The position numbers and the translations under genes were made by a program. The notes below the pieces were generated by a model. It saw only the letters and a list, made by a program, of their open reading frames with translations, ran no database searches and was not told the origin of the DNA. Below, in pieces: positions 1 through 4,604 of a DNA stretch of 7,165 nucleotides. How positions within the stretch are numbered: the stretch's first letter is position 1; each line of letters opens with the position of its first letter. The DNA lies in NCBI GenBank assembly GCA_024304875.1, contig JAMWZF010000156.1, forward strand, positions 1 through 7,165, in the 5' to 3' direction. The DNA is from Paracoccaceae bacterium. Lineage in GTDB: Bacteria > Pseudomonadota > Alphaproteobacteria > Rhodobacterales > Rhodobacteraceae.

Positions 1-580
1 TTTCGATAGCGCGGGCCTTGGTGCAGTCGCCGCCGGGCCCGACGGCGCCGTTGGCGCAGCGCGGCGGGATGCCCTGGGGGCCCTGGGGGCCGAAGGTCTC
101 GACGAAGAGGTCGGTCTCCTCGACCGGCACCGCCTCGTCGTTGATGTAGAGTTGGCCGCCCTGCATCTGGATCCTGTCGCCGGGCAGGCCGATCAGCCGC
201 TTGATGAAATCGCGTCCCGTGACCGGGTGCCGGAAGACGACGACGTCGCCCCGCTCGGGCAGGCTGCCCCAGAGACGGTTGCCGCCGGCGTAGTCGGGGT
301 CGTCCTCGTCGCCCATGAAGACGCCGCAGAAATTCTCGGCCGTGACGTCGATTCCGAGCCGGGGAATGCGGATCGAGGGGCAGGAGGCGTAGGAATAGCC
401 GTAGGCCATCTTGTTGACGAAGAGGAAGTCGCCGATCAGCAGCGTGTCCTTCATCGACCCGGAGGGAATCCAGAACGGCTGGAAGAACAGGGTCCGGAAC
501 AGGCCGGCGATAAGCAGCGCGTAGACAACTGTCTTGACCGTCTCGACGAGACTGCGCCAAAGGCTCGTTTCTTCCGCCAT
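1..580 (-). CDS. lepB: Signal peptidase I, 3' end cut by window edge
   Basis: Type I signal peptidase of the inner membrane, which cleaves signal peptides from exported proteins with a Ser/Lys dyad. Reading the minus strand from the ATG at 580-578 gives 193 residues before the window ends. A membrane segment spans about residues 16-33. The nucleophile box PSGSMKDTL follows, with Ser42 as the probable nucleophile, and the lysine box RDFIKRLIGLPGD has Lys127 as the general base. An insertion of about 40 residues between the two boxes contains two Cys (67 and 85), and GDVVVF precedes the lysine box. The C-terminal domain is open at the edge, so the protein is partial but not visibly broken. AGGG lies 5-6 bases before the start and GGAGG further upstream. 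acpS is upstream on the same strand, 209 bp away, as in related genomes. Identification is firm. Confidence 0.96.
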   Translation of the reverse strand, partial: MAEETSLWRSLVETVKTVVYALLIAGLFRTLFFQPFWIPSGSMKDTLLIGDFLFVNKMAYGYSYASCPSIRIPRLGIDVTAENFCGVFMGDEDDPDYAGGNRLWGSLPERGDVVVFRHPVTGRDFIKRLIGLPGDRIQMQGGQLYINDEAVPVEETDLFVETFGPQGPQGIPPRCANGAVGPGGDCTKARAIE

Positions 581-619
581 GCCTGCCCTTTCGCCTCCCG
601 GGGAATCCCTGCTCGCTCT

Positions 620-657
620 CCGGTGAGGGATTTCAGGCTACATGATCCGGTGAGGGA
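620..657. repeat. 11-bp direct repeat pair upstream of lepB
   Basis: The 11-mer CCGGTGAGGGA occurs at 620-630 and again at 647-657, a 27-bp period, in the acpS-lepB intergenic region. The second copy lies between a TTGACG element (minus strand, 667-662) and a weak -10-like CATGTA (644-639), so the pair could form an operator over a lepB promoter. The repeat is seen directly; the regulatory role is a guess. Confidence 0.45.
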
Positions 658-667
658 GGATCGTCAA
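639..667 (-). promoter_or_regulatory. Weak candidate promoter for lepB
   Basis: On the minus strand TTGACG (667-662) matches five of six bases of the -35 consensus. Seventeen bases further is CATGTA (644-639), a poor -10. It lies 59 bp before the lepB start. The rest of the 581-789 gap holds a 6-bp GGGACC/GGTCCC stem (695-700 with 711-716) without a T tract, and no small gene that I can support. Confidence 0.2.
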
Positions 668-789
668 GCTTTGCGGCCCCCGCCAGCAGGGGTCGGGACC
701 GGTGCCGCAAGGTCCCATCGGCCACCGAGGGCGAAAGCGATGATCGGGGCGGCCCCGCCACCTGGGCGACGCCTGCGTCGGTGTTTCCG

Positions 790-1191
790 TCACGCGACCG
801 GCCGCGCCTCGATCACGACGAAGGCCTGCGCCCAGGGGTGGTCGTCGGTCAGGGTGACGTGGATCACCGCCTCGTGGCCCTCGGGCGTCATCGCCGCCAG
901 CCGTTCGGCCGCCCAGCCGGTCAGGTGCATCACCGGCTGGCCGGTGCGGATGTTGCTGACGGCCATGTCCTTCCAGGCGATTCCCATGCGCAGGCCGGTG
1001 CCCAGCGCCTTGGAGCAGGCCTCCTTGGCGGCCCAGCGCTTGGCGTAGGTGCCCGGCGTATCGGCCCGGCGTTCGGCCTTGGCCTGTTCGATCTCGGTGA
1101 AGACGCGATTGCGGAACCGGTCGCCGAAGCGGTCCAGCGTGCCGGCGATGCGCTCGATGTTGCACAGGTCCGTGCCGATGCCGAGGATCAT
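790..1191 (-). CDS. acpS: Holo-[acyl-carrier-protein] synthase
   Basis: AcpS transfers the 4'-phosphopantetheine arm of CoA to Ser of apo-ACP and so activates fatty acid synthesis; it is a cytosolic trimer. The 133 residues show the family signatures: GIGTDL at 4-9 with metal ligand Asp8, a segment around FTEIE (31-35), and KRWAAKEACSKALGTG (51-66) with Glu57, the second metal ligand, and neighbouring lysines. Length is normal for the family. The ATG at 1191-1189 overlaps the TGA of the upstream HExxH gene by four bases (ATGA). No Shine-Dalgarno is visible upstream, so translation probably depends on coupling to that gene. In related genomes acpS usually follows pdxJ, whereas here pdxJ lies over 5 kb away. 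Identification is firm. Confidence 0.96.
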   Translation of the reverse strand: MILGIGTDLCNIERIAGTLDRFGDRFRNRVFTEIEQAKAERRADTPGTYAKRWAAKEACSKALGTGLRMGIAWKDMAVSNIRTGQPVMHLTGWAAERLAAMTPEGHEAVIHVTLTDDHPWAQAFVVIEARPVA

Positions 1192-2207
1192 GCCGGCAGC
1201 GCGGTTCCGGCGGCGGCGCGCTCCATCCAGTCGCGCGCGGCGTCCAGCACCTCGGCGCCGGTGGCGGACAGCCGGCCATGATCGCGGATCACCGCGTCGC
1301 CGGCCTCGAAATTGCGCCGGTCGGTTTCGGCCATGCGGCGCGCCGCGTCCCGGTCGGCTTCGGTCAGCGCATCGCAGGCCGCCAGGGCGGTCATCGCCAT
1401 CGTCATGCGGGCCGAGACGTAGGTGGCGTGAAAGATCCCGTCCATCGGCCGCAGGTCCTCGCGCAGGGGCGAGGCAAAGAGCTCTTCATCGGGGTTCAGC
1501 ACCAGGGGTTCGTCCACTGTCATGCCGAACAGCAGCATGTGCGAAACCTCGTGGGCCAGGGTCTCGGCCAGCTTGAGCGTGCTCGGCATGTGATCGGGGT
1601 TCAGCATCACAAGACCCCAGAACTGGTAGTGCGATGCCCCGTCGAAGTTGAAGACGGCCGGGTCCGAGGGCCGGGCCAGAAGGACCCCGCGCAGGAGGAT
1701 CGACAGCTCTTCTGCCAGGACAGGCGCGGCGGCGGACAGGAGCGCGAAAGCGTCCTTGAGGAGCGTGTCGAAAGCGGCCGCCTCCTCGGCGGTGACCGCG
1801 GCGAAGGACTTGATCGGACCGCCCTGACGGGCCAGCAGGGTCCGGACCAGCCCGTCGTCTTCGGGGGCGCCTGCCCGGTGGATCGTTCTCTCGGCCGGCC
1901 GCTCGGGGGCGGCGGCGATCCGGCCGAGGGCGGCGCGCGCGGCCGCTTCGTCGCCGTCGATCAGGGCCTCGGTCAGGATGAAATAGGCCGCGAATACGTC
2001 GGCGGGGACACGGCGGCCGGCGCTGAGACGCGACGCCTCGGCCTCGATGTCCAGCGCCAGCGCGGCATCGGCCGATGCCGTGACCTCGGCCAGGTGACCG
2101 AGGCTTGCCGCCAGCTCGGCGTGCATCCGCGCGTCGAGCACGCGGGCGCGCGCCGCGTTCGGCTGAAACCCCGTCAGGTTCACGGCAGGGTCAGACGACC
2201 TTGTCAC
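1188..2207 (-). CDS. HExxH-motif protein, putative 2-oxoglutarate-dependent peptide beta-hydroxylase
   Basis: This 339-residue protein carries HEVSH at 219-223 inside LAHEVSHMLL, followed by SPLREDLRPMDGIFHATYV at 246-264. The spacing and wording match the 'HEXXH motif' family (TIGR04267-like, now named aKG-HExxH-type peptide beta-hydroxylase). Members are associated with RiPP clusters and are reported to use Fe(II) and 2-oxoglutarate to hydroxylate side chains. His219, His223 and probably His260 would bind metal; Arg in LREDLRP may bind the cosubstrate (inference). The upstream half is helical and Ala-rich. There is no signal peptide or membrane segment, so it is cytosolic. The GTG at 2207-2205 overlaps the end of the peptide gene by 17 bases; a GTG at 2183, 7 bases after that stop, is an alternative start. 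It is coupled to acpS downstream by ATGA. The family usually has SPWR where this protein has SPLR. A zinc protease is the alternative reading, less likely given the context. Substrate is inferred. Confidence 0.8.
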   Translation of the reverse strand: MTRSSDPAVNLTGFQPNAARARVLDARMHAELAASLGHLAEVTASADAALALDIEAEASRLSAGRRVPADVFAAYFILTEALIDGDEAAARAALGRIAAAPERPAERTIHRAGAPEDDGLVRTLLARQGGPIKSFAAVTAEEAAAFDTLLKDAFALLSAAAPVLAEELSILLRGVLLARPSDPAVFNFDGASHYQFWGLVMLNPDHMPSTLKLAETLAHEVSHMLLFGMTVDEPLVLNPDEELFASPLREDLRPMDGIFHATYVSARMTMAMTALAACDALTEADRDAARRMAETDRRNFEAGDAVIRDHGRLSATGAEVLDAARDWMERAAAGTALPA

Positions 2208-2409
2208 CCTTCACGATGCCGGTCTTGTCACCGATCATCGTCATCGGGCCGGTCTTGACCGCACCGGTCTTGGTGCCGATCTTGTCGCTGATCCGGACCG
2301 GCGACTTCACGTCGCCCGTCTTGTCGGAGATCCGCGCCTCGGCGGCCTCGGACCCCGCGATCAGGCGGTAGCCGAGCAGCTTGCTCATGTCCGGGGAAAT
2401 GGATTTCAT
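2191..2409 (-). CDS. Small lysine-rich repeat peptide, candidate RiPP precursor
   Basis: A 72-residue peptide starting MKSISPDMSK. Residues 1-25 look like a leader (LLGYRLIAG at 11-19, then an Ala/Glu stretch). Residues 27-72 contain three degenerate repeats: ISDKTGDVKS (27-36), ISDKIGTKTGAVKTGP (40-55) and IGDKTGIVKG (59-68). The repeat part has eight Lys, several Asp and Thr, no Cys and no aromatic residue; the only aromatic in the protein is Tyr14. The ATG at 2409-2407 is preferred over an ATG at 2454 because AGAGGA stands nine bases before it. It is followed directly by the HExxH gene, and the ATP-grasp gene diverges from it. Asp, Thr and Lys in the repeats are natural substrates for hydroxylation or ATP-grasp ligation, but that is inference. 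I do not recognise a named family; a small structural or regulatory protein cannot be excluded. Confidence 0.7.
   Translation of the reverse strand: MKSISPDMSKLLGYRLIAGSEAAEARISDKTGDVKSPVRISDKIGTKTGAVKTGPMTMIGDKTGIVKGDKVV
2194..2331 (-). repeat. Three tandem degenerate repeats in the peptide's C-terminal half
   Basis: The DNA shows recurring CCGGTCTTG or close variants on the plus strand (around 2219, 2249, 2264 and 2315), encoding the K-T-G core read from the minus strand. At protein level the units begin I-S-D-K, I-S-D-K and I-G-D-K at residues 27, 40 and 59. They are too diverged to be recent duplications, and the central unit is longer. Confidence 0.65.
2381..2409 (+). promoter_or_regulatory. 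Weak candidate promoter for the ATP-grasp gene
   Basis: TTGCTC (2381-2386) and TTTCAT (2404-2409) are 17 bases apart and match the -35 and -10 hexamers at 3 and 4 positions. The -10 would overlap the start codon of the divergent peptide gene, and transcription would begin about 25 bases before the GTG at 2441. It is speculative, but any promoter for this gene must lie within or against the peptide gene. Confidence 0.2.
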
Positions 2410-2440
2410 GACGGGGTGTCCTCTGTACAAGGTCAACTTC

Positions 2441-3493
2441 GTGAAAACGCTCACACGGCTTCGATCCTATGTCAATCTCAAGGCGCCGGCCCCGGCGTAC
2501 GAGCGACGCCTGATCTACGTTGCGACGCGGGCGCACCGCGCTCCGCCCCGCAAGATCACCAAGGCGCTGGACCGGCGCGGCGTGACGCTGGAGAGGCGCG
2601 GATACGACTGGCTGCTCGGCCAGTCCGTCCTGCCCGCCGCGACCTACGTGCTGACCGATTTCGAACGGCTTCACAGCTGGTATCTCGAGGTGCTGGGCAA
2701 GGTGCACGACCGGCTGACGGCGGCGGGCCTCACGGTGCTGAACGATCCGCGGGGGTGGCTGCCGCGGCCCGCCCTGATCCGGCGCCTGCGGGCCGAGGGC
2801 CTCAGCGACTTTCGCTGCTGGCTGCCCGCACACGGCGAGATGCCCGAGGTCTTTCCCTGTTTCCTGCGCACCATCGCCAGTCACCGGGGGACGGAATCGG
2901 CGATCCTGCGGACCATGGCCGAGGCCGAGGCCGCCCTTGCCGCCTCCCGGTCCAGGGGCCGGCCCCTGTCGGACCTGATGTTCGTGGAATTCGCCGCCGA
3001 CCAGGTAGACGGCGCGGCCGCACCGCCCGAGGAGGGCCACTACCAGAAGGACGCCGCCTACATGGTGGGCGACCGCGTGGTGCGCGCCCTGACCGTGAAC
3101 GAGACCGGCTGGATGGCCAAGCGCGGGACCCGCAACAGGGGCCGCCCCGAGGACTACGCCCGCGAGCTGGCCGAGATGCGCGACTACCCCCTGACCGACA
3201 CCGTCCGCCGCGTCTTCGACGTCGCCGGCCTTGATTTCGGCAGGGTCGATTTCGGTTGGAAAGGCGGCCGGATGCAGGTGTTCGAGATCAACACCAATCC
3301 GTCGATCCAGTTCTTTCCCGAGCATCCCTCGGCCGACCGGCGCAAGTCCGAGTCGCTCATGCGCGCCAACCTTGCCGATGCGTTTGCGGCGCTTGTCCCC
3401 GCCCCGTCCGACACGTCCGACACGTCCGAGGTCGAGATTAGGGACCTTGTCCCCGGCAAGGCCTGGGACGGCGTGACCCTGAACCAGCCCTGA
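2441..3493 (+). CDS. ATP-grasp domain protein, putative peptide ligase or modifier
   Basis: A 350-residue cytosolic protein with an ATP-grasp C-terminal half. RRLIYVATR at 22-30 looks like the first beta strand of the N-terminal domain. VLNDP (99-103) and FPCFLRTIASHRG (138-150) follow. LMFVEF (179-184) with YMVGDRVV (207-214) fits the nucleotide-binding region, and GRVDFGWKGGRMQVFEINTNPS (267-288) supplies the Asp270, Glu282 and Asn284 typical of Mg-ATP binding. ATP-grasp enzymes activate carboxylates as acyl phosphates and join them to amines, thiols or hydroxyls; in graspetide pathways they make side-chain lactones or lactams. Whether this one acts on the adjacent peptide is inferred from position only, and it does not obviously look like the known graspetide enzymes. 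The GTG at 2441 has AAGG eight bases upstream; ATG at 2408 or TTG at 2381 would extend it into the peptide gene. It ends 6 bp from the convergent secreted-protein gene. Confidence 0.75.
   Translation: MKTLTRLRSYVNLKAPAPAYERRLIYVATRAHRAPPRKITKALDRRGVTLERRGYDWLLGQSVLPAATYVLTDFERLHSWYLEVLGKVHDRLTAAGLTVLNDPRGWLPRPALIRRLRAEGLSDFRCWLPAHGEMPEVFPCFLRTIASHRGTESAILRTMAEAEAALAASRSRGRPLSDLMFVEFAADQVDGAAAPPEEGHYQKDAAYMVGDRVVRALTVNETGWMAKRGTRNRGRPEDYARELAEMRDYPLTDTVRRVFDVAGLDFGRVDFGWKGGRMQVFEINTNPSIQFFPEHPSADRRKSESLMRANLADAFAALVPAPSDTSDTSEVEIRDLVPGKAWDGVTLNQP
2446..2475 (-). promoter_or_regulatory. Candidate promoter for the peptide-HExxH-acpS unit
   Basis: On the minus strand a perfect TTGACA -35 hexamer lies at 2475-2470. 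A -10 would fall around 2452-2446, where the match to TATAAT is poor (only about 2 of 6). Transcription would start near 2440, giving a leader of about 30 bases that contains the AGAGGA ribosome site. The element lies inside the 5' part of the divergent ATP-grasp gene, which fits a compact cassette. The -35 match is strong; the promoter as a whole is tentative. Confidence 0.35.
3405..3431 (+). repeat. Three 9-bp tandem repeats in the ATP-grasp C-terminal tail
   Basis: The unit CGTCCGACA occurs at 3405-3413 and 3414-3422, and as CGTCCGAGG at 3423-3431. In frame it encodes Ser-Asp-Thr, Ser-Asp-Thr, Ser-Glu-Val, just beyond the conserved ATP-grasp domain (residues 323-331). The 9-bp period keeps the frame, so copy-number change would lengthen only this acidic tail. 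Confidence 0.7.
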
Positions 3494-3499
3494 TCGCGG

Positions 3500-3958
3500 T
3501 CAATCCCCGCCGGTGACCAGGAAGGCGGCCAGAACGTCGCCCGTGGCCTGGTTCACCCGGATCTGCAAGAGGCCCGTGTTCGACATATCGAGCGCCGGAT
3601 CGTAGAAGCGGGCGGGCACCGCGAGGGTCAGGCCGGTCGCCGGATCGTAGGTCGGGATCATGTCGCCGAAGCGCAGGGTGGCAAAGCCGACGTCTTCGGT
3701 CCAGCCGATGACATGGCAATACCGCGCCCCGTTCGGTCCGTCGTAGGGTGGCGTCAGGACCAGAACGCGCAGGGCACCGGCAGTGAGATCCCCGGTGTCC
3801 GTCAACGCGATCCGCACGGCGCCGTTGGCGTAGCTGCGGATGTGGTCCTCCCAGGGCTCCACGATATGGCGGGCGTCGGCCTCGGTGGTGCAGGGGGTGA
3901 CGGTCTGCCCGGTGGCAGGCGCGGCGGCGAGGCCGGCGAGGATCGCGAGGCGCCGCAT
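3500..3958 (-). CDS. Secreted protein of unknown function (paralogue A)
   Basis: A 152-residue protein with an N-terminal signal peptide (RR then LAILAGLAAAPATG, cleavage probably near residue 18). The mature part keeps two Cys (23 and 81) that could form a disulfide. Landmarks are WEDHIRSYANG (36-46), YDPATGL (104-110) and LQIRVNQATGDV (131-142). The same landmarks appear in the protein encoded at 5511-5960, so the two are paralogues, although overall identity is low. No known domain is recognised. The ATG at 3958-3956 starts three bases after the stop of the Dabb gene, so the two are probably cotranscribed. The periplasm is the likely location. It converges on the ATP-grasp gene with a 6-bp gap and no clear terminator between them. 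Confidence 0.82.
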   Translation of the reverse strand: MRRLAILAGLAAAPATGQTVTPCTTEADARHIVEPWEDHIRSYANGAVRIALTDTGDLTAGALRVLVLTPPYDGPNGARYCHVIGWTEDVGFATLRFGDMIPTYDPATGLTLAVPARFYDPALDMSNTGLLQIRVNQATGDVLAAFLVTGGD

Positions 3959-3961
3959 CCC

Positions 3962-4270
3962 TCAGACCTCGAGGTCGTAGACCACGATGCCCTCCGCCCC
4001 GCCGGAGCAGAGCGCGACGAGCCGCGCACCCAGCGCCCGGTGCCGCGGGTCGGCGGCATAGCAGTCCAGCGCGGCGCGGTCCTCGAAGGTGCAGATGAAG
4101 CCGTAGGGGTGGTCCGGCGACTTGCCCTCGGCGTCGATGTTGGGGCCGTTGCGGAAACCCGTGAAGCCGTCGATCTCCCCGACCAGGGCCCGCAGCCCGT
4201 CCATCACCCCGGCCAGTTCGGCGGGGTCGTGCCCCGGGGCGAGGGACAGAAAGACGGCGTGTTCGATCAT
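3962..4270 (-). CDS. Dabb (stress-responsive alpha/beta barrel) domain protein
   Basis: A 102-residue protein of the dimeric alpha-beta barrel (ferredoxin-like) fold. It opens with MIEHAVFLSLAPG, the typical first strand of the Dabb family with His4. A helix AELAGVMDGLRALVGEIDGF (17-36) follows, then FRNGPNI, YGFICTFEDRAALDCYAADPRH (76 at its centre) and a final strand GIVVYDLEV. The second strand-helix and the 'Y..DP.H' element are characteristic. Some family members are enzymes such as polyketide cyclases; most are uncharacterised, and no catalytic role can be assigned here. The start at 4270 has GGAG six bases upstream. It lies between the 53-residue gene (85 bp upstream) and the secreted protein (3 bp downstream) in a probable operon. 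Confidence 0.88.
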   Translation of the reverse strand: MIEHAVFLSLAPGHDPAELAGVMDGLRALVGEIDGFTGFRNGPNIDAEGKSPDHPYGFICTFEDRAALDCYAADPRHRALGARLVALCSGGAEGIVVYDLEV

Positions 4271-4287
4271 CGGCGGCTCCGGGGTAC

Positions 4288-4301
4288 GTCGGCGGGCCGA
4301 C
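4288..4301. other. Short GC-rich palindrome before the Dabb gene
   Basis: GTCGGC, GG, GCCGAC forms a 6-bp dyad between the 53-residue gene and the Dabb start. It lacks a T tract on either strand and could be a processing stem, an attenuating hairpin or chance in such GC-rich DNA. Confidence 0.2.
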
Positions 4302-4355
4302 TATCGCCCGGAGCGACCCGGCGGCCCAAGGCTTTTCTACGCTTGGACGCCGGTG

Positions 4356-4517
4356 TCAGGCGCAGCGCCGGTCGGCGAGGGCGATCGGCATGCAGGGCCG
4401 CGGCATCGGCAGGTCGGCCAGCACCTCGGCCGGCAGGCGGCTGAGGTCGGGGTGGTCGAGCAGGCCGTCACCGGGGGCGGGCTGCTTGGTGGATTTCGGT
4501 TTTCTGAACCATTGCAT
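4356..4517 (-). CDS. Small 53-residue protein, function unknown
   Basis: The minus strand from the ATG at 4517-4515 to the TGA at 4358-4356 encodes MQWFRKPKSTKQPAPGDGLL followed by 33 more residues, including DHPDLSRLPAEVLADLPMPRP (21-41) and two Cys (42 and 52). The ribosome site AAGGAGA, six bases before the start, is the strongest in the window and is the main reason for the call. There is no signal peptide or membrane segment; the N-terminus is basic and the rest looks helical or partly disordered. It is divergent from the LysR gene across a region with a candidate operator, and probably the first gene of the operon that includes the Dabb and secreted-protein genes. I do not recognise a characterised family. 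Confidence 0.7.
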   Translation of the reverse strand: MQWFRKPKSTKQPAPGDGLLDHPDLSRLPAEVLADLPMPRPCMPIALADRRCA

Positions 4518-4538
4518 CGGATGTCTCCTTTCTATCGT

Positions 4539-4567
4539 GTCATATGTGCGCTCATCGCATGATCTGC
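4539..4567 (-). promoter_or_regulatory. Candidate promoter of the 53-residue gene operon
   Basis: On the minus strand TATGAC (4544-4539) matches four of six bases of the -10 consensus and lies 21 bp before the start codon at 4517. The -35 position 17 bases upstream (4567-4562, GCAGAT) is not consensus-like and falls inside the palindromic operator. A poor -35 covered by a regulator site is what is expected of an activator-dependent promoter. Confidence 0.35.
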
Positions 4568-4576
4568 ATTGCAGAT
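4562..4576. promoter_or_regulatory. Candidate LysR-type regulator operator (T-N11-A dyad)
   Basis: ATCTGCA, T, TGCAGAT is a perfect 15-bp dyad of 7-bp arms around one central base, and it contains the T-N11-A pattern of LysR-family sites (T4563 and A4575). It lies 28 bp before the LysR start, where it can repress its own gene. For the divergent 53-residue gene it overlaps the -35 position (see next entry), the usual place for activation. The dyad is certain; its use by this regulator is inferred. Confidence 0.65.
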
Positions 4577-4604
4577 GTTGGCGCGATGGCTTTAGATTTT
4601 CTGA

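Noticed and set aside
695..716. GGGACC/GGTCCC hairpin after acpS as a terminator
   Set aside because: No T tract on either strand and a 10-base loop; such stems are common by chance at this GC content.
746..756. GGGGC-G-GCCCC palindrome downstream of acpS
   Set aside because: A one-base centre cannot form a stable hairpin loop without opening the stem, and no T tract follows.
152..1048. Plus-strand open frame (298 codons) across lepB and acpS
   Set aside because: Antisense to two firmly identified genes and without any family resemblance.
1278..2258. Plus-strand open frame (326 codons) across the HExxH gene
   Set aside because: Low-complexity Gly/Arg/Val-rich translation without motifs; the minus strand carries the HExxH and RP..G..H signatures.
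2410..2454. A longer peptide starting at the ATG at 2454 (15 extra residues)
   Set aside because: The ATG at 2409 has AGAGGA at good spacing, and the extension would overlap the divergent ATP-grasp start.
2228..3325. Long minus-strand open frame (365 codons) antisense to the ATP-grasp gene
   Set aside because: It is rich in His, Gly, Gln and Pro with no recognisable motif, as expected for antisense of GC-rich coding DNA; the plus strand has clear ATP-grasp motifs.
3498..3517. GGTCA/TGACC dyad at the convergent ends of the ATP-grasp and secreted-protein genes as a bidirectional terminator
   Set aside because: Only five base pairs with an 11-base loop and no T run.
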